From: Desulfobacterales bacterium
GTDB lineage: Bacteria; Desulfobacterota; Desulfobacteria; Desulfobacterales; Desulfosalsimonadaceae
Length of the DNA stretch: 47,665 nucleotides
Direction of reading: 5' to 3'
Assembly: GCA_018399235.1 (NCBI GenBank)
Contig: JAGYOX010000007.1
Location: forward strand, 1 to 47,665
In this document: piece after piece, positions 6,337 through 15,576 of the stretch
Layout: each line of letters starts with the position of its first letter
Position numbering within the stretch: the stretch's first letter is position 1
Program-made: the position numbers and the translations under genes
Notes under the pieces: generated by a model
What the model saw: only the letters and a program-made list of their open reading frames with translations
Told to the model about the DNA's origin: nothing
The model's database searches: none

Positions 6337-9045
6337 TTAGCGCTCTCCTTCACCGTCCGACTCCAGCATATCTGCTTCATTGATGCGACATATGGGCCCG
6401 AAATCGCAATACCTGCAGCTTAAACGAATGTTCGCCGGGGATACGGCGGCATAACCGGACTTAATCTCCTTGCCCAAATCTTCCAGCTGACCCCGCCATT
6501 GCGAAAGCATATCTTCAATCGAGGCATAATCCCCGGCATGCCGTTTATCGGATTTAACCGTCCGGACACCCGGCGCAATGGCTTCGTCATCTGCGATCCC
6601 TATGAACCTGGACTCACCCTTACGGACCTGAGCGAACAAGATGGCGGCTACCGGCTCATCAAGACTTATGGCGTAGAGCGGTAACTGGGGTTCTGCCATG
6701 CGATCCGTAAACCAGTCCTTTAGGCTGGGTGTGCCGGTTTTGTAGTCGATAAGTACCAGCCGGTCATCCGGCAGTTTGTCAATGCGGTCCGCAAATGTGT
6801 TTAAGTCAAAGCCGCAGAGGGCTACGGGGAGAGCCGTTTCCCGCCCCTTAACAACAAAAGGGGCGCGCCTCCGCTCTTGTTCCATCCATTCCGCAATCAG
6901 GGCAATCAAACGCTCCGTTTCCAAGGCGGTAAACCGCTTTGTAAAAGTGCGCGGCTTTAATGCCGCCATCTCGCCTATTGTAGATTTTACCGCATTTTCA
7001 ATTATTAATGACAATTCCTTTTCCGTCATTTCAACCAACGCCGCATGCGCACCCAGATCTTCCCATACCAGCTGCAGCGCCCGGTGAATCAGAATGCCCC
7101 GTTCCATCGCATTTAATCCGTGAGCCGGGGTTTCCAGAGCCTCGGCCCCGAGCCGGTACCTGACAAATGCCTTGAACGGGCATTCAGCCTGGGCTTTTAA
7201 CAAACCTGTGCCGCCCCTAACGAATTCTCCATCAGCCACGGCCGGCCCGTGATGGTCGGCTATTCGATCATATGCCGCAGAGGTCAAAAATTTTTGCCAG
7301 AATTGATATGTTGAATCTTTTTCAAAGGCTGGCGTCTCTAATGGAAACCGCTCAATCAATGGACTCGGAAAAAGCTCGGCTTCCCCCTCCCGGCTGGGAT
7401 AGCTCAGGATAACCTCGGGCGCGCAGGCAAGCAACCGGTCAGTAATTTTGCGGGCATATTCAAGCTCCCATTCCGACGATGAATGCAAAATATGGTTTTC
7501 GCGCTGCAGCCATATGGGGAGCAAGGGGTTGGGCCGGGGCGGAGGCGGCCAGTTTTCATTATGCAGCCCCATAATCCATACGGCATCGAACGACTCTCCG
7601 GCCGACTCCAGAACGCCCATCACCTGCACCGGAAGATCGCCCGTTTCCGGCTGAAAGGGGGTATCGGATAGTATCCGCTTTAAAATTAGCACTGCCCCCT
7701 GATGGGAAATCTGGCCGGCAACCCGGTCCATGGCAGCCAACCGGACAAGAACATCCTGCCATGCGTCAAACGTCTGATATTCCGCACTTGAAAGCGTCCG
7801 ATCCCCCGGCCACCCAATATCTGCCATCATATTGGCAAATAGCCCCGCCCAACCGGAAGGGGGCTGGCGAGCGGGATAACTTTCTATAGCTGTCTTAAGT
7901 CCCTTAATCTGCCGACAAAGCAGATCACAACCCATTCTTTCCGCCGCTTTTATCAGATGATTCATTGCGATCTCAGTCTCGCCGAGTTTCCGAAGTTCGG
8001 CATCAAGACGGCTCCGGGCCGTCATCTCCGGACGTGACCCGCCCAAAAACGGTGACCGGATCAATCTGCCGGTTTCTTCAACGGGAATGGCGGATCCGGC
8101 ATTTTCCAGGACTGCCAAAGCCGTCCGGATCATCGGATAATCGATTAACGGCGGGCCCAGTGAGAGGTTATAAATCCGTTCAGAACTGTCATCTACTGAA
8201 TAAACAAGGGCAGGGTGAAGAATATCATCAAAAATTGGAATCAATTGATGCCGAAGGGCCTGCAGGTCCGGAACAATAATACCAATGCGCTTTTGTGAAT
8301 CCTTTGTAAGATGCTGCCTCACCCAACGGGCGGCATGAAGCATTTCAGACTCTGCATCCGGCAGATTGTATCGCTTCACACGGCCGGAATTTTCCGGGAA
8401 TGCGACCATAGAAACCGTTTTGCCCGTTGACCGGATCGCTGAGAGGAGCGCTTCCATTTGGGGGGATATATTGTCGAAACCGGCAAACATGATCGGATCA
8501 GGCAAAATAATATTTCCCTGCCTGATTCCCGATGCCACAAAATCAGGCAGACGGGCGGATTCCAGCCAATTCTCAGACATACACCGACTGATAAAGCGAT
8601 CAGCCCAATCCATGAATGCTTCTGTGTCCGGCGACGGCGCTTGGCCGAGCATCTTATTATCCAGACGCCATTGCTGACAGACGGCCCAAGCCTGCTGGGC
8701 GGTTTTTGCGGTAGCCTGGGTCTGGAGCAGATCCCTGCCATAATCGGATTCGCCTATAACAGCTTCCCAAAGCCATAGCTCCTGAACCGGCGAAAGAAGT
8801 TCCGGAGGGTCGCCTACGGCCTCCGGGTCCGGATTCAAAAACAGGGAATCATAAAGTTTTTCAAGCCAGACCGAATACGGAAGGATTTCCGGCGTCTCCC
8901 ACACAGCAAGCCCCGCCGCCATTTTTTGGGTTGCATATTCGCTTGCCAGGCGCCGGGATAGCCGGCGGTTGACCGTAACCAGCGCGGCCCCGTTGTCAAT
9001 TTGTTCCAGAACGGCGGAATACGGAATCTGCTGATAAGCTGTCAT
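6337..9045 (-). CDS. AddB-like PD-(D/E)XK nuclease subunit (probable DNA repair protein)
   Basis: Large partner of the AddA-like helicase (902 aa). The N-terminal region resembles an inactivated helicase: the place where a Walker A would stand reads LVTVNRRLSRRLASEY, with no GKT. The C-terminal third carries a RecB-type nuclease motif (FADRIDKL...VLIDYKTG). An iron-sulfur staple typical of AddB nucleases is suggested by one cysteine before the nuclease core (QAECPFKAF) and three at the end (C-x2-C-x5-C in SCRYCDFGPIC). The composition recalls the 'probable DNA repair protein' family found beside UvrD/RecB-like helicases. The downstream helicase gene starts one nucleotide after this stop codon, so the two are clearly co-translated. 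mutY lies about 100 bp upstream on the same strand. Confidence 0.82.
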   Translation of the reverse strand: MTAYQQIPYSAVLEQIDNGAALVTVNRRLSRRLASEYATQKMAAGLAVWETPEILPYSVWLEKLYDSLFLNPDPEAVGDPPELLSPVQELWLWEAVIGESDYGRDLLQTQATAKTAQQAWAVCQQWRLDNKMLGQAPSPDTEAFMDWADRFISRCMSENWLESARLPDFVASGIRQGNIILPDPIMFAGFDNISPQMEALLSAIRSTGKTVSMVAFPENSGRVKRYNLPDAESEMLHAARWVRQHLTKDSQKRIGIIVPDLQALRHQLIPIFDDILHPALVYSVDDSSERIYNLSLGPPLIDYPMIRTALAVLENAGSAIPVEETGRLIRSPFLGGSRPEMTARSRLDAELRKLGETEIAMNHLIKAAERMGCDLLCRQIKGLKTAIESYPARQPPSGWAGLFANMMADIGWPGDRTLSSAEYQTFDAWQDVLVRLAAMDRVAGQISHQGAVLILKRILSDTPFQPETGDLPVQVMGVLESAGESFDAVWIMGLHNENWPPPPRPNPLLPIWLQRENHILHSSSEWELEYARKITDRLLACAPEVILSYPSREGEAELFPSPLIERFPLETPAFEKDSTYQFWQKFLTSAAYDRIADHHGPAVADGEFVRGGTGLLKAQAECPFKAFVRYRLGAEALETPAHGLNAMERGILIHRALQLVWEDLGAHAALVEMTEKELSLIIENAVKSTIGEMAALKPRTFTKRFTALETERLIALIAEWMEQERRRAPFVVKGRETALPVALCGFDLNTFADRIDKLPDDRLVLIDYKTGTPSLKDWFTDRMAEPQLPLYAISLDEPVAAILFAQVRKGESRFIGIADDEAIAPGVRTVKSDKRHAGDYASIEDMLSQWRGQLEDLGKEIKSGYAAVSPANIRLSCRYCDFGPICRINEADMLESDGEGER

Positions 9046-9060
9046 TTAAATATGCATCGA

Positions 9061-9101
9061 AGTTCACGGTTCAAAGTTCACGGTTCAAAGTTTATGGTTT
9101 A
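9061..9101. repeat. Tandem 7/14-bp repeat between mutY and the AddB-like gene
   Basis: The 14-mer AGTTCACGGTTCAA occurs twice in direct succession (9061-9074 and 9075-9088), followed by a diverged third copy (AGTTTATGGTTTAT). Each 14-mer is two 7-nt half-units, giving an overall 7-nt period like the other intergenic arrays. Confidence 0.75.
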
Positions 9102-9147
9102 TGAACAAGGCTTGCGGTCTCTAATTTTCTGCTTGGCTTTTGACATA

Positions 9148-10257
9148 TTAGGTTTCATACATTTCAAGAAGAGACGGAATGAATTTATGATGGGATCCGG
9201 GAAACGGATACCGGCTAAGCGCTTTTGGAAGAACCCATCGATGAGCGATCGGTCCGTTTCTCCTGACCCGTCCGTCATTATACCGGCAGAGAAAAACATC
9301 TGCGATTATCTTAAAATGCGTATACGCATGCCGGATTCTTGTCAACCGGGAATCAATGGTGACGGCAAGTCCGACTGTCTGCTCAATATTGCGGGCACAG
9401 GCGGATGACGCAGATTCTCCGCTATGCCGGGCGCCTCCTGGAAACTCCCACAGCCCTCCGAGCATACCCTCATAGGGACGCTGTACAATTAAAAATTTTC
9501 GGTCCTTGGCAATCACACCGATCGTCATACGGTACTCCGGCACCCGCGTCTTTTTTATCCGTACGGGGTATTTTGATATCCGATCGTTTGCAAAGGCCCG
9601 ACACCAATTGCTTACCGGACACACCTCACATTTCGGATTTCGGGGTTTGCACACCAGCGCCCCCAATTCCATCACCGCCTGGTTGAAGTTCCCTGGGGCT
9701 TTCCTGTCAAGCATCACGCCTGCAACTGCCTGAAAGGCTTTATAGGACGCAGACCGGTTCACCGGGGTATTGATTTCAAAAAGACGGGAGAACACCCGTT
9801 TGACATTGCCGTCAACCATTGGATGGGGTTTTTCAAAGGCGATACTCAAAACTGCTGCGGCAATATAGTCTCCCACTCCGGGGAGTTGTCTAAAATGCGC
9901 CCATTCACTGGGGACTCTGCCCTGCTCGTGGGCAACCAACCGGCGGGCCGCTATGTGCAAATTTCTAGCGCGGGCATAGTATCCGAGCCCTTCCCAGCAT
10001 TTGAGCACATCCTGAACATCGGCCGCCGCCAAGTGAAAAATATCCGGAAATTGGGTCAGAAACCGCTTATAATAAGAAATTACAGTAACTACCTGGGTCT
10101 GCTGCAGCATAATTTCTGAAACCCAGATGTGATACGGATCCTTTGTTTTCCGCCACGGGAGAACGCGCTGGTTAGCTGAGAACCAAGAAACCAAGGCTTT
10201 TCGAACCGCCATCTTTTCTTCTGTTGGAATTTCAAATACAGATGATTTTTCCATCAT
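9148..10257 (-). CDS. mutY: A/G-specific adenine DNA glycosylase MutY
   Basis: Base-excision repair enzyme that removes adenine opposite 8-oxoguanine. Diagnostic parts: catalytic glutamate E48 in SEIMLQQTQV, helix-hairpin-helix LPGVGDY followed by the conserved region VDGNVKRV, and a [4Fe-4S] cluster C-x6-C-x2-C-x5-C in the segment starting CKPRNPKCEVC. A Nudix-like C-terminal domain (GMLGGLWEFPGG, about residues 225-365) recognises 8-oxoG. The length of 369 aa is normal. The gene heads a minus-strand group with the AddB/AddA-like pair downstream, so the block is DNA-repair themed, though a 102-bp repeat-containing gap separates them and co-transcription is not proven. Confidence 0.96.
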   Translation of the reverse strand: MMEKSSVFEIPTEEKMAVRKALVSWFSANQRVLPWRKTKDPYHIWVSEIMLQQTQVVTVISYYKRFLTQFPDIFHLAAADVQDVLKCWEGLGYYARARNLHIAARRLVAHEQGRVPSEWAHFRQLPGVGDYIAAAVLSIAFEKPHPMVDGNVKRVFSRLFEINTPVNRSASYKAFQAVAGVMLDRKAPGNFNQAVMELGALVCKPRNPKCEVCPVSNWCRAFANDRISKYPVRIKKTRVPEYRMTIGVIAKDRKFLIVQRPYEGMLGGLWEFPGGARHSGESASSACARNIEQTVGLAVTIDSRLTRIRHAYTHFKIIADVFLCRYNDGRVRRNGPIAHRWVLPKALSRYPFPGSHHKFIPSLLEMYET

Positions 10258-10402
10258 ATCCGGTCTTGTTCAGAAACCAATAATCAATTGTTGACGACGG
10301 CCTAAAAATCCGTATAGGTAATTAGGACGGCCCAGGTTGATTTTTCTGTCCGCTTTAATTATAAGAATTTAAATATATAATAAATTGACAGCTTAAGAAA
10401 AT

Positions 10403-10410
10403 TATAAAAT
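10403..10410 (+). promoter_or_regulatory. Possible -10 box close to the panP start
   Basis: TATAAAAT lies only 7 nt before the ATG at 10418. A TTGACA at 10385-10390 is too close (about 13 nt) for a standard sigma-70 spacing. No Shine-Dalgarno sequence precedes the ATG. If this box is used the transcript would be nearly leaderless. Confidence 0.3.
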
Positions 10411-10417
10411 TAACTTA

Positions 10418-12076
10418 ATGAGTAATCATTCAAACGCAAACACATCCCCGAAAAGCCCCAAATCCGACTTGATCGCGGATTGGGAGCATCTGTTCAAAGT
10501 CTTTCTCAGGCCGGAAGACAACGCCTCGCGTGTAACGCTTGTCAAATACATGGAACAGATATTGTTTGGTCTACATGATTTCCTAAAAAAACACGTCGGG
10601 ATCACGGAAGCCAAAAGTTTAAAGGAGCTCTCGGAACGGTTTACCGATACAGTCATCAATGAAAATCCGGAAAAAAAGCTTGCTGAGGTTATCACCTGCG
10701 TCATCGATGAAATCGCGCCGCAGGCGGTTAATGTCGCATCCCCCTATTTCGTGGGACACATGACCTCGGCCATCCCCTTTTTCATGGTTCACTTAAAAAC
10801 CATCGTGTCGGCCCTGAATCAGAATGTCGTAAAACTCGAGACCTCCAAGGTGGTTTCCATCATAGAAAAACAGGTAATCGCCAAAATCCACAGAATGATC
10901 TACGAAAACAGCGAGGCCTTTTACCGGACGCATGTGCAAAATACTGAAACAACCCTTGGGGCGTTTGTGGAAGGCGGGACCAGCGCCAACCTGACCGCTT
11001 TCTGGGTGGCAAGAAACGCCAGGTTTGCCCCTAAGGAAGGTTTTGAAGGGGTAGAAAGCGATGGCATGGCGGCGGCTTATAAGGCCTACAACGTTGACCG
11101 GGCGGTCATTCTGGTGTCCCGGCTGGGGCATTATTCCCTCAGAAAAGCTGCCGGCCTACTTGGCCTCGGCAATAAGAGCATTATCCCCATCGGCACGGAT
11201 GAGAAAAACAAGTTAGATCTCAATGCGCTTCGGCAAAAAATCCATGATATTGAAAACGGCCCCGAAAAAACGTGTATTCTTGCAATTGTAGGAATTGCAG
11301 GGGCGACTGAAACCGGCACAATCGATCCCCTTGAGGAAATAGCTGAAGTCTGCGCCGAGCATAATATCCATTTTCATGTGGATGCCGCCTGGGGAGGGCC
11401 AACGCTTTTTTCAAATAGTTACAGGCACTTGCTAAAAGGTATTAAACAAGCCGATTCTGTTACCATTGACGGGCATAAACAATTCTACATGCCCATGAGC
11501 TGCGGCATGATTTACTTTAAAAATCCGGTAATCATGGATGTCATTGCCTACTATGCCAACTATGTGAACCGTCGCGGCTCGGTGGATTTGGGGATTAAAT
11601 CCCTTTCCGGGTCAAGGGAGGCCAATTCTCTGATTCTGGATAGCGCCTTGAAAATCATGGGGACCAAAGGCTATGAGCTACTGATCAATCACGGCATTGA
11701 AACCGCCGCCGCATTTGCCGAAGAAATCTCGCGGAGAGAAAACTTCCAACTGATAACGGCACCAGAGCTCAACATTTTGACCTACCGTTTATGCCCATCG
11801 GAGCTACAGCAAAAATTAAGCTTCGATGATGCGCAGATTCGCCAACGCGTCAATAAACAACTGAATTCGATTAACCGTGATTTGCAGCGCCTCCAGCGGG
11901 AGTCAGGCTGGAGTTTCGTCTCCAGGACGAGTCTTAAATTTGGTCAGGATCATTCGAACTGCATTGTTGTTTTAAGGGCGGTGATTATGAATCCCATGAC
12001 CACCATTTCAATATTAAAGGATATCCTTGACGAACAGGAAGAGATCTATAGAAATTACTTGGCCGGCAAGTTTTAA
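10418..12076 (+). CDS. panP: PLP-dependent aspartate 1-decarboxylase, PanP type
   Basis: Group II pyridoxal-phosphate decarboxylase (glutamate/aspartate decarboxylase superfamily, 552 aa). The PLP lysine is K354 in TIDGHKQFYMP, and the preceding HVDAAWGG motif carries the aspartate that pairs with the pyridine nitrogen. The long N-terminal region (VNVASPYFVGHMTSAIPFF, NQNVVKLETSK) and the overall length match the putative pyridoxal-dependent aspartate decarboxylase family (PanP), which makes beta-alanine for pantothenate/CoA in organisms lacking pyruvoyl PanD. Glutamate decarboxylase activity is the main alternative. It is a single gene, divergent from mutY and convergent with iorB. The ATG at 10418 has no visible ribosome-binding site, and the next in-frame methionine is too far inside to be the start. 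Confidence 0.82.
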   Translation: MSNHSNANTSPKSPKSDLIADWEHLFKVFLRPEDNASRVTLVKYMEQILFGLHDFLKKHVGITEAKSLKELSERFTDTVINENPEKKLAEVITCVIDEIAPQAVNVASPYFVGHMTSAIPFFMVHLKTIVSALNQNVVKLETSKVVSIIEKQVIAKIHRMIYENSEAFYRTHVQNTETTLGAFVEGGTSANLTAFWVARNARFAPKEGFEGVESDGMAAAYKAYNVDRAVILVSRLGHYSLRKAAGLLGLGNKSIIPIGTDEKNKLDLNALRQKIHDIENGPEKTCILAIVGIAGATETGTIDPLEEIAEVCAEHNIHFHVDAAWGGPTLFSNSYRHLLKGIKQADSVTIDGHKQFYMPMSCGMIYFKNPVIMDVIAYYANYVNRRGSVDLGIKSLSGSREANSLILDSALKIMGTKGYELLINHGIETAAAFAEEISRRENFQLITAPELNILTYRLCPSELQQKLSFDDAQIRQRVNKQLNSINRDLQRLQRESGWSFVSRTSLKFGQDHSNCIVVLRAVIMNPMTTISILKDILDEQEEIYRNYLAGKF

Positions 12077-12116
12077 AAGCCTGTTTGCAAAGCCTTTCTT
12101 TTGTTTAATTTCCGTG

Positions 12117-12716
12117 TCAGGCGATTTGTTCTCTTACCGCCCCGCGCCCCGCTTCAAAAGCTTTTAGATTGGTGTCCAGAAAAGCCTTTTTCGTCGTTTC
12201 CCTGATGGCATCTTCCACGCTCACAGGGGTCACCGGCAAAATATCGGTTTCGATCAGCGCCCCCAAGAGCACCATATTCACTGATAGTTCGTTTCCAGCT
12301 GCCTTGGCAAGGGCTTTCGCATCCAGGGGAATCAGTTGGCCCACCTTGGATTTCAGCTGCTGAACAATCGTATCAATGTCCGGATATTTGCCTTTGCCAA
12401 TAGACGCTGTAAAAGGCGGCAGGGCAGAGATATTGGTGATCACCACTGTCCGGGAATTGCACTTCTTAATGGCCCGAAGCGCCTCCAGTGGCTCGAAACT
12501 TAACAGGATGTCGGCTTCCCCATCCGAAATAATTGTGCTTACGGCATCTCCAAACACCATGGCGGATTCGACCACACCGCCGCGCTGGGCCATCCCGTGA
12601 ATTTCACTCATCCGGACGGGGACATCGAGTCGACACGCCGCCTCGCCCAGCACTTTTGAAGCCAAAAGGTTTCCCTGGCCCCCCACTGCAACGATGATCA
12701 AGCGTTTAATATCCAT
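12117..12716 (-). CDS. iorB: Indolepyruvate:ferredoxin oxidoreductase, beta subunit
   Basis: Gamma/beta-type domain of 2-oxoacid:ferredoxin oxidoreductases, pairing with IorA to convert aryl pyruvates (from Trp, Phe, Tyr) and CoA to aryl-acetyl-CoA with reduction of ferredoxin. The N-terminal motif VAVGGQGNLLASKVLGEA and the following MSEIHGMAQRGG are typical of the family. I start at the ATG ending at 12716 (199 aa); a TTG four codons upstream (12728) is possible. It lies 66 nt downstream of iorA on the same strand. In anaerobes IorAB also runs in reverse for amino-acid synthesis; which direction applies here cannot be told. Confidence 0.92.
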   Translation of the reverse strand: MDIKRLIIVAVGGQGNLLASKVLGEAACRLDVPVRMSEIHGMAQRGGVVESAMVFGDAVSTIISDGEADILLSFEPLEALRAIKKCNSRTVVITNISALPPFTASIGKGKYPDIDTIVQQLKSKVGQLIPLDAKALAKAAGNELSVNMVLLGALIETDILPVTPVSVEDAIRETTKKAFLDTNLKAFEAGRGAVREQIA

Positions 12717-12782
12717 ATGTTTATCCAATCAAATAGTTGTTCTGATAGTTCCCGTAAAAAATCGTTTATGGCGGGAAAGCCA

Positions 12783-14636
12783 TCATTTTTGTTTAAATGG
12801 CAAAATAGCGTGCTCCGGGCAAATCTGGGCGCAGACACCACAGCCGGTGCAAAGCGTCGAATTGATCCGCACCCGATCGTTTTCAACATAAAACGCCGGA
12901 CATCCCAATTCATTGATGCATAGCCGGTGGTTTTTGCATCGATCGCTAACATAAAAGGGCCGTCCCACCGAACGCTTAAAACTTTTGTCAAACAGTGTGC
13001 AATTCTGGCGGGCAATAATGACGGAAACCCCGTCATGAGAAATCGCCTCCTTGACGGCGACAATGCTTTTCTTCACATTATAGGGTTTTATGACGCTGAC
13101 ATGCTCAACCCCGATTCCACGAACTACTGATTCGATAGAAACCTGCTGATAACCGGGATAATTCAATCCCTCCATATCCACGCCCGGATGCGGCTGGTGG
13201 CCTGTCATGGCGGTTGTCTGGTTGTCAAGGATGACAAGAGTCAGATCATGACGGTGAAACACCGCATTGATAAGCCCTGGAATCCCGGAATGGAAAAATG
13301 TGGAATCCCCGATAAAACCGATGACCTTTTTGCCGGTGGCTTTTGAAAATCCGCAGGATGTGCCGACAGAGGAGCCCATACAAATGAGAAAATCCCCGTT
13401 TGACAGCGGGGGCAAAAAACCCAGGGTATAACAGCCGATATCCGTCGGCCGGATGGTCTCCATCCCTTCCGCGGCTTTATTCACCGCATAAAACGTGGCC
13501 CTGTGTGAACACCCGGCACACAAATTCGGGGGGCGTTGCGGCAAATCAGGGATATCAGAAACATCCGCGGGCATTTCTGCCTCGTATGGGACTCCAAAAT
13601 ATGCAGCAATGCACTTGCGGACCATGGCCGGATCAAATTCAAACAGCCGGGAAAAAAGCGCCGGGTCTTTCCCCCTGATTGAAAGTGTCAGGTTGGCCTC
13701 CTGGGCCAAGGCTTTCACAGCCTCTTCCATGTAGGGCTCACCTTCCTCCACGATCAGGGCTTTTTCGCATTTAGATAAAAAGGACTTGATCAATTGCCCC
13801 GGCATAGGATGGGAAAACCCAATCCGCAGGATTCTGGATTTATCAATGATATTCAAATCTTTAACGGCATCAGTGACATAATTGTAGCTGACCCCGTTGC
13901 ATATGATCCCCCACCGGCCTTCACCGGTGATAAAATTGTAGGCCGATTCACATGCCATCTGCTCGGCTTCTTCAATATGCTTTAACAGCTTGACATGAAG
14001 ATTGCGCGAGACCGCCGGCACCGTCACATAATTAAACGGGTCTTTGAAAAAATTCCCTGAGGTTTCAGGCAGTTTTACAGGACCAAATATAATCGGTGCG
14101 GTTGAATGGTTCAGTCGGGTGGTCGTTCTAAAAATTACCGGTTCCTGGAGGGCCTCTGATAGCTCAAACGCATATCCGACCATATCCTTGGCCTCCTGGG
14201 CCGAAGAGGGTTCAAGAATAGGCAGGCCGGAGAGCTTTCCGTAATAGCGGGTATCCTGCTCGTTCTGGCTGGAAAACATATACGGATCATCCGCGGTTAA
14301 TATGACCAGCCCGCCGCGTATCCCCACATAGGCCAAGGTCATTAATGCATCCGCAGCCACATTCACCCCAACGTGCTTCATAATACACATGCTCCGCAAT
14401 CCGGAATTGGCGGCGGCGGCAGAAACCTCCAAAGCCACTTTTTCATTGGTGCTGTATTCAAAATACAGATCGCTCTCCCGGGCGATTTGAAAAAAATTCA
14501 GCGATATTTCAGACGACGGTGTACCCGGATACGTGGAGGCAAAGGCGACCCCTGCCTCAATGGCTCCGCGGGCGATGGCTTCATTGCCGAGCAAAAATTT
14601 TTTTTCCCCGGGCTGATCGACAAGCAGCTTATGCAT
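12783..14636 (-). CDS. iorA: Indolepyruvate:ferredoxin oxidoreductase, alpha subunit
   Basis: Thiamine-diphosphate enzyme of 617 aa. The order of domains is the pyruvate:ferredoxin oxidoreductase-like N-terminal domain (GNEAIARGAIEAGV...YPGTPSSE), a central domain, the TPP-binding domain (GDSTFFHSGIPGL...DNQTTAMTGHQPHPG), and two C-terminal iron-sulfur cluster motifs: C567, C573, C579, then C596-x2-C599-x2-C602-x3-C606-P. An AAGGA precedes the ATG. Phenylacetate or indoleacetate formation coupled to ATP via an ADP-forming acyl-CoA synthetase is the usual archaeal role; no such synthetase is adjacent here. Confidence 0.95.
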   Translation of the reverse strand: MHKLLVDQPGEKKFLLGNEAIARGAIEAGVAFASTYPGTPSSEISLNFFQIARESDLYFEYSTNEKVALEVSAAAANSGLRSMCIMKHVGVNVAADALMTLAYVGIRGGLVILTADDPYMFSSQNEQDTRYYGKLSGLPILEPSSAQEAKDMVGYAFELSEALQEPVIFRTTTRLNHSTAPIIFGPVKLPETSGNFFKDPFNYVTVPAVSRNLHVKLLKHIEEAEQMACESAYNFITGEGRWGIICNGVSYNYVTDAVKDLNIIDKSRILRIGFSHPMPGQLIKSFLSKCEKALIVEEGEPYMEEAVKALAQEANLTLSIRGKDPALFSRLFEFDPAMVRKCIAAYFGVPYEAEMPADVSDIPDLPQRPPNLCAGCSHRATFYAVNKAAEGMETIRPTDIGCYTLGFLPPLSNGDFLICMGSSVGTSCGFSKATGKKVIGFIGDSTFFHSGIPGLINAVFHRHDLTLVILDNQTTAMTGHQPHPGVDMEGLNYPGYQQVSIESVVRGIGVEHVSVIKPYNVKKSIVAVKEAISHDGVSVIIARQNCTLFDKSFKRSVGRPFYVSDRCKNHRLCINELGCPAFYVENDRVRINSTLCTGCGVCAQICPEHAILPFKQK

Positions 14637-15006
14637 AGTTGGGTCCTTATTTTTTTATCTTGTGTTGAAAACGCTCAGGTCCTATATAAATATTGAAAAG
14701 TTCATACACCACCCCTCGGAAAACTGTAAAGTCTTTTCTTGACTTTCCTTTAAGGCTGACAATGAAGCCTGTCAGAAATATCCCTACTTTATAAAAACTA
14801 TTTTTCTGAATAGCAGTGCTATTATTTCACCTTGAATTATGATTAAAATGTTGTTATTTAGTGTCAGATAAATGATTACACTGCCTAAGGATTACATTTT
14901 GCCTCACTGAACCATCAAGTTTTTATCATTACATTATATTGATTTTTTTGCTTGAGGGATTATATTTGCTTTATAAGCAATTGATCATAGAGAGAATATT
15001 GTTGTC
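14637..15006. other. AT-rich divergent promoter region
   Basis: A 370-bp spacer between iorA (minus) and the small unknown gene at 15007 (plus). It is AT-rich with no open frame of note and no clear riboswitch or terminator hairpin. It probably holds promoters for both directions; I could not fix boxes with confidence. Confidence 0.5.
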
Positions 15007-15342
15007 ATGGTCAAATCGATTAAAATAATTTTGCCGGAAAACCAAAAAGCAAAAGCAAAACTAAAGAAAAAACTGCATGAATATGAAAAACGCGTGGATA
15101 AGTTAAAAAAGGCTTGCGCTTGTGATAATCCGGATATCACCTACAATTCGTTTACAGGATATAAGGCTCTGATTACACGCCGGTTGTGCCAATGCGGCGA
15201 AGTTCAAAGCTGTGAACTGGCAGAAGAGTTAAAAGAAGAATTCGGGCGGCTTGATACGGATACTTACAATAACGCCGTAGGCGTTATTTATGACTATTGC
15301 CAGACGGGCGGAAGAAATGTAAAAAACGGAACGGGTTTTTAA
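15007..15342 (+). CDS. Small cysteine-containing protein of unknown function
   Basis: I do not recognise this 111-aa protein. The first ~35 residues are strongly basic (many lysines) and probably form an amphipathic or coiled-coil helix (KAKAKLKKKLHEYEKRVDKLKK). Then follow a C-A-C pair, and C-Q-C-G-E-V-Q-S-C, cysteine spacings that could hold a metal or form disulfides. The middle (ITRRLCQCGEVQSCELAEELKEEF) looks helix-turn-helix-like, so a nucleic-acid-binding or regulatory role is possible but unproven. It stands alone after a long AT-rich spacer, 230 bp before rdgB. The ribosome site is weak (GAGAG). Coding is supported by composition and a clean open frame only. Confidence 0.55.
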   Translation: MVKSIKIILPENQKAKAKLKKKLHEYEKRVDKLKKACACDNPDITYNSFTGYKALITRRLCQCGEVQSCELAEELKEEFGRLDTDTYNNAVGVIYDYCQTGGRNVKNGTGF

Positions 15343-15576
15343 AACCGCTCTCCGCCCTTATCAATTAACCGGTCTTACACCCGGTCGTCTCCTAAAAAAG
15401 CTTTACAAAAATTTTCCTCTCCGATAACTAATTGTTATTTAATTTATTCTTTCAATCATTACATGCTTGGCTGTTTTTTTTAACACCAGCGTGTGATACA
15501 TATGTTAAACTTGCAGCGCGGTTATGCTTAAAGCATGACAGCGTTTTTTTTTCACTGAACCTTATGGGATTGCCTG

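Noticed and set aside
6336-6380. Longer N-terminus for the AddA-like gene starting at 6380
   Set aside because: It overlaps the partner gene; the ATG at 6335 has an AAGGAG site and gives the normal distance to the Walker A motif.
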